A stretch of DNA of 8,931 nucleotides from Candidatus Izemoplasmatales bacterium (lineage in GTDB: Bacteria > Bacillota_I > Bacilli_A > Izemoplasmatales > Hujiaoplasmataceae): assembly GCA_028694875.1 (NCBI GenBank), contig JAQVKB010000030.1, positions 1 to 8,931 of the forward strand, read 5' to 3'. The translations under genes and the position numbers were made by a program. Below, piece after piece: positions 5,868 to 8,931 of this stretch (positions are counted from its first letter, which is position 1; every line of letters begins with the position of its first letter). The notes beneath the pieces were generated by a model. The model worked only from the letters and a program-made list of their open reading frames with translations. It did no database searches and was not told the DNA's origin.

Positions 5868-6362
5868 ATGAATCCATTTGAGCGGCGCTTGCGCGCATTC
5901 TCCATCGATATCTCCTTTGCGACCATCCTCTTTTTTGTGTTTGCGATGATTGCGGATTTGCTCGGGATGACCGATCCAATTTTAAAATTCTATGTGTCGG
6001 CCGCAACTTCCTATTTTGGGGTGTTGATTGTGCCCAATTTGATTTCTCCCGGACAAACCTTTGGGAAACGAACTCAAAAAATACGCGTTCTTTCGAACAA
6101 AACGGATGAAGTTCCACCACTTTGGTTGTTAATCCTCCGCGAAATTGTCAAGGGAAGCCTTGGCATTATCACATGGGGTTTCTACTTGATTCTTTCCGCT
6201 GTCATGGTGAACGCAAGAAAAGACAAAAGATCAATTCATGACCTGATTTTTGGAACGAAGGTCGTGCCAATTACCTTATATTTATCCGACAAAGAAGAAG
6301 GATACGTTCTTGGAAGAACCATGTCCGCCAACAAGAATCTGGAGGGTTCATCTCATGATTAA
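5868..6362 (+). CDS. RDD-family integral membrane protein
   Basis: This 164-residue membrane protein has the marks of the RDD family, whose biochemical role is mostly unknown; transport or stress roles have been proposed for some members. The start MNPFERRLRAFSIDI has the conserved Arg and Asp14 before the first membrane segment (about 15-33). A second segment lies at about 41-60. The family motif GQTFGKRTQKIRVL is at 62-75, LREIVKG follows at 90-96, hydrophobic stretches cover about 97-114, and DKRSIHDLIFGTKVV (119-133) closes the domain. A short hydrophilic tail follows. The ribosome binding site AAGGAGGAAA lies just before the ATG. It is first in an operon and overlaps the amylase gene by 8 nt, which points to linked expression with alpha-glucan breakdown, though no direct role can be claimed. 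Confidence 0.88.
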   Translation: MNPFERRLRAFSIDISFATILFFVFAMIADLLGMTDPILKFYVSAATSYFGVLIVPNLISPGQTFGKRTQKIRVLSNKTDEVPPLWLLILREIVKGSLGIITWGFYLILSAVMVNARKDKRSIHDLIFGTKVVPITLYLSDKEEGYVLGRTMSANKNLEGSSHD

Positions 6363-7956
6363 AAAACTCTTGGCGCTTTTGAGCGCAATCGTACTGGTAT
6401 TCACATTAACAGCGTGCAAAGACAATACCATCGACTTGTCAGTCGTCAATCCGGAAAACGATGTTTATTATGAAATCTTCGTTCGAAGTTTCGCCGATAG
6501 CGACGGTGATGGTGTTGGCGATTTCAATGGAATCACCGCCAAACTGCCATATCTGGCCGATTTGGGGGTTTCCGGTCTTTGGTTAATGCCAATCCAACCT
6601 GCCGCATCCTACCACGGCTATGATGTCACAGATTATTATGATGTCAACGCCGATTACGGTACGATGGCTGATTTCGAGGCGCTCTGCCAAGCGGCAGATG
6701 ATCTCGGAATTCGAATCATGCTCGACATGGTTTTCAATCACACTTCCAATCAACATCCATGGTTTCAAGCTGCGTTAGCTGGCGACGAACAATACCTCGA
6801 TTATTATGTCACCGCCCCGACCTCCACGAATACGTCCAAACTGCTAGGATCTTGGGGTCAAACCATTTGGCATACCACCGATAATTTCAAATATGTGGGA
6901 TATTTCTCTTATACGATGCCCGATCTCAATCTGTACAGCGACGCCGTCAACGAAGAAATTCTCAATATCTCAAAATTTTGGATTGACAAAGGTGTATCTG
7001 GATTCCGATTGGATGCGGTCCACCACTATTTTGGCGATAATGAATACATTGGTATGGATAATAACTACCTCGACAATGTTATTTATTTGAAAAACTATCG
7101 CAAAGCGATCGATGCTTATACCGATAATTTCTTCATCATTGGTGAAGCCTATATTGAAGACTTGTACAATGTGGTGGCGGACTATTTTGCTGGTATTGAT
7201 TCTCCGATAGATTTCCCAGTCGCAGCGAAACTCCGCTCTTCCGCGAACCAAACCATCAATCGCGGCTATGTCTCGATGTTATCTTTGATATACAATTCCT
7301 ATGCGGATATTAACCCTGATTTTATTTCCACACCATTTTTGGTGAATCATGATATGGATCGATTGGCATCTCAAGTTTTAGGCGATGAACAAACCCTCAA
7401 ATTGGCTGCCGAGATGTTATTGTCATTACCAGGAGACCCGATTATCTATTACGGCGAAGAACTCGGTCAGTTTGGATACAAAGCGAGTGGACCTGATATT
7501 TGGGATGAAACCCGAAGAATGCCATTTTTATGGGGAGACGAATACACCACCGATTGGATTGTCAGTTCGAATGCATCGTTGATTGATTTGGAAGCACAAA
7601 ACGCCAACGTTGACAACGCTCAGGCACAAATGGACGATCCCAATTCGCTTTACAATGTATACAAAACAATGATTGCGTTGCGAAACGCCAATATGGCGTT
7701 GAAATACGGCAATTCGTTTGTCGCGTATGAAAACAACACCGGAGCGCTTCAAGGGTACTATCGCGAATATACTTATGATACTCTATCTCAAAAAGTGTTG
7801 GTACTTCATAACTTCTCGAATGAAGCCATCGATATGATTTCTTATGACGGTACGATTTTGTATGTTTCTGGATTATCCGATTTGTCCAGTGTCACACAAA
7901 TTCCTGCCAGAAGCACCGTTGTGATTGAAATCAATCCAGGAGATAGCAATGCTTAA
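6355..7956 (+). CDS. Surface lipoprotein alpha-amylase-family enzyme (GH13, GH13_36-like)
   Basis: This 533-residue glycoside hydrolase is expected to act on alpha-glucans outside the cell. The signal peptide MIKKLLALLSAIVLVFTLTAC ends in lipobox LTAC with Cys21 as the lipidated residue, so it should be membrane anchored. The barrel starts at VYYEIFVRSF. A calcium-type loop DSDGDGVGDFNG lies at 48-59. The GH13 regions are DMVFNH (Asp124), MPDLN at 188-192, GFRLDAVHH with nucleophile Asp220, GEAY with acid/base Glu264, and VNHD with His332-Asp333. The MPDLN region V is typical of GH13_36, enzymes intermediate between oligo-1,6-glucosidases and neopullulanases. A beta-rich C-terminal domain follows from about residue 450. 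The frame is open from 6250, but the ATG at 6355 has GGAGGG 8 nt upstream and begins the signal peptide. It overlaps the RDD gene by 8 nt. Confidence 0.93.
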   Translation: MIKKLLALLSAIVLVFTLTACKDNTIDLSVVNPENDVYYEIFVRSFADSDGDGVGDFNGITAKLPYLADLGVSGLWLMPIQPAASYHGYDVTDYYDVNADYGTMADFEALCQAADDLGIRIMLDMVFNHTSNQHPWFQAALAGDEQYLDYYVTAPTSTNTSKLLGSWGQTIWHTTDNFKYVGYFSYTMPDLNLYSDAVNEEILNISKFWIDKGVSGFRLDAVHHYFGDNEYIGMDNNYLDNVIYLKNYRKAIDAYTDNFFIIGEAYIEDLYNVVADYFAGIDSPIDFPVAAKLRSSANQTINRGYVSMLSLIYNSYADINPDFISTPFLVNHDMDRLASQVLGDEQTLKLAAEMLLSLPGDPIIYYGEELGQFGYKASGPDIWDETRRMPFLWGDEYTTDWIVSSNASLIDLEAQNANVDNAQAQMDDPNSLYNVYKTMIALRNANMALKYGNSFVAYENNTGALQGYYREYTYDTLSQKVLVLHNFSNEAIDMISYDGTILYVSGLSDLSSVTQIPARSTVVIEINPGDSNA

Positions 7957-8785
7957 GTTGTTCGCAGGAGGCTTTTCTCCCAAGCGAATCTTTCAAAATC
8001 GAAACACCAAAACCTTCTCTGTGATTTTCTATTTTCTGTTTTTGATGCTCGTCGTGAGTTTTCCGCTCAACTTACAAATCGTTCAAGGCGGCGGATGGGC
8101 ACTTTACGATTTCACATCAGGTATTGTCACAAATCATCCTGATTGGCTCCCTGACGGACTTCCTTCCGACATCGAGATTGGGCCATCCGGCATGTATTAC
8201 GAAAACAATGTCGTGACAGTTCTCAATTGGGAAGACATCGATGGAAATCCGATTCATTATGTGTTTGCGCCGGATGTGGAATACTTCGTGAACGGAAGAA
8301 CTTTGGTTTTTGAAGACGCACGAATTGTCTACTTTGACGAAAATTCGAATGAAATCTTTGATGTACCTTATTCCACACTTCAACATCTCGTTCGTTTTTC
8401 CGAACTCAAACAAATGACGGAATCCGAAGCGGTAGATGCTTTTACCGGCATCATCGATGAGGCGTTTTCCGCCGCAAGCGTGTTGCGAAGTGTTCTTTCC
8501 TACACGGGAATCACGGTCATTCTCAATGTGTTGTTGGTGGTTGTCACTTCCGCGATTTTCTTGTTGGTTCGTGTCAAAGACCAACAAATTACGAATTTCC
8601 GAGAGAATATCCTCATTGTGATTTCCTCGATGACGGTTCCTTCCTTGGTTGGATTCTTCATCGGCATCATCGGACTTCTAGAATTTAATGCCTTTTCCGT
8701 CGTCATCTTCCAATTTGCGACACCGCTCATTGCGCTGCTCGCGATGTTTCGAGGATCGAGCGGAGAAATCTACCAAACGAAATAA
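7949..8785 (+). CDS. DUF1189-like membrane protein, possibly maltodextrin-use linked
   Basis: The 278-residue product has one N-terminal membrane segment (about 24-44), an extracytoplasmic region of about 135 residues, and three C-terminal membrane segments (about 183-208, 221-243 and 250-267). The N-terminus with SPKRIFQNRNTKTFSVIFYFLF and the overall topology resemble DUF1189 proteins, which include Bacillus YvdJ, encoded in a maltodextrin gene cluster. This is recognition by pattern and context, not proof. The start at 7949 has AGGAG (7938-7942) 6 nt upstream and overlaps the amylase stop by 8 nt (ATGCTTAA); an ATG at 7925 in the same frame lacks such support. Third gene of the operon. Its role is unknown; sensing or helping secreted amylase at the membrane are guesses. 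Confidence 0.7.
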   Translation: MLKLFAGGFSPKRIFQNRNTKTFSVIFYFLFLMLVVSFPLNLQIVQGGGWALYDFTSGIVTNHPDWLPDGLPSDIEIGPSGMYYENNVVTVLNWEDIDGNPIHYVFAPDVEYFVNGRTLVFEDARIVYFDENSNEIFDVPYSTLQHLVRFSELKQMTESEAVDAFTGIIDEAFSAASVLRSVLSYTGITVILNVLLVVVTSAIFLLVRVKDQQITNFRENILIVISSMTVPSLVGFFIGIIGLLEFNAFSVVIFQFATPLIALLAMFRGSSGEIYQTK

Positions 8786-8809
8786 CAAAAACCCCAACTC
8801 TCGCTAAAG

Positions 8810-8931
8810 TGTACCCCGTGTCAAGGACACAAGAAAAAAGACTTATAGTTTTTCCAATGAAGACGATCGTCTGTAAAGGCGGTCGTCTTTTGTATTGATG
8901 TGTTTTATCGTATTTGGAATCACTCCATATA
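8810..8931 (-). mobile_element. Possible insertion-sequence end (IS3-like), incomplete
   Basis: TGTACCCCGTGTCAAGGACA (8810-8829) resembles the terminal inverted repeats of IS3-type elements, which begin with TG and contain a GGACA block. On the minus strand a frame is open from the window edge to a TAA at 8845-8843, at least 28 codons (YGVIPNTIKHIN, then DDRLYRR), ending about 13 nt from that repeat, as a transposase gene often does. I do not recognise that peptide as a transposase tail, the other end is outside the window, and the 12-bp hairpin overlaps the frame. This is a suggestion only. Confidence 0.25.
8860..8891 (+). terminator. Hairpin terminator after the amylase operon
   Basis: AAGACGATCGTC (8860-8871) pairs with GGCGGTCGTCTT (8878-8889) over 12 pairs including two G-T pairs, around the loop TGTAAA. 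TTTTG follows. It lies 74 nt after the DUF1189-like stop codon. The T-run is short, so efficiency is uncertain. The 12-bp palindrome AGACGATCGTCT (8861-8872) is embedded in the left arm. Confidence 0.6.

Noticed and set aside
6250..6354. Upstream extension of the lipoprotein amylase frame to 6250
   Set aside because: It would overlap the RDD gene by over 100 nt and bury the signal peptide. The ATG at 6355 has GGAGGG at the right distance.
1..8931. CRISPR array, tRNA or rRNA genes, or riboswitch
   Set aside because: I saw no regularly spaced repeats, no cloverleaf with CCA-type ends and no known aptamer core. The only clear structured elements are the hairpins listed.

Overview
The window looks like the chromosomal replication-origin region of a low-to-moderate-GC Gram-positive-type bacterium (Firmicutes/Bacilli or a Mollicutes-related walled or wall-less relative). 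The basis is the gene order dnaA <- oriC -> rpmH-rnpA-yidC-khpB, a YidC made as a lipoprotein, consensus sigma-A type promoters, strong purine-rich ribosome binding sites and several overlapping genes. TGA acts as a stop (rnpA ends in TGA), so this is not a TGA=Trp mycoplasma. Any closer placement (for example Acholeplasma or Izemoplasma relatives) is a guess.

Layout. (1) Positions 1-596, minus strand: the N-terminal 198 codons of dnaA, cut by the window edge. (2) 597-956: the non-coding origin segment with at least six DnaA-box-like 9-mers, two of them forming a tight inverted pair, followed by a perfect TTGACA-17-TATAAT promoter for rpmH. (3) 957-3828, plus strand: rpmH, a terminator/attenuator hairpin, rnpA (TTG start), yidC (4-nt overlap with rnpA), khpB/jag and pth. 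These genes cover ribosome assembly, tRNA maturation, membrane protein insertion, RNA binding and peptidyl-tRNA recycling. A bidirectional terminator at 3833-3856 closes this block against the convergent gene. (4) 3855-5684, minus strand: a cytoplasmic neopullulanase/cyclomaltodextrinase-type GH13 enzyme with its own promoter. (5) 5685-5867: a divergent intergenic region with one promoter for each direction and a perfect hairpin. (6) 5868-8785, plus strand: an apparent three-gene operon of an RDD-family membrane protein, a lipoprotein alpha-amylase-family enzyme (GH13_36-like) and a DUF1189-like membrane protein. Both junctions are the same kind of 8-nt overlap. (7) 8786-8931: a downstream region with a strong hairpin and a sequence that resembles an insertion-sequence end.

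Working together: the surface-anchored amylase would shorten alpha-glucans outside the cell and the divergently transcribed cytosolic enzyme would degrade imported maltodextrins. No transporter or regulator for this is in the window. The most unusual protein is YidC. Between the lipidated cysteine and the insertase core it carries about 90 extra residues that resemble a SmpA/OmlA (BamE-like) lipoprotein domain, which appears to be a domain fusion.
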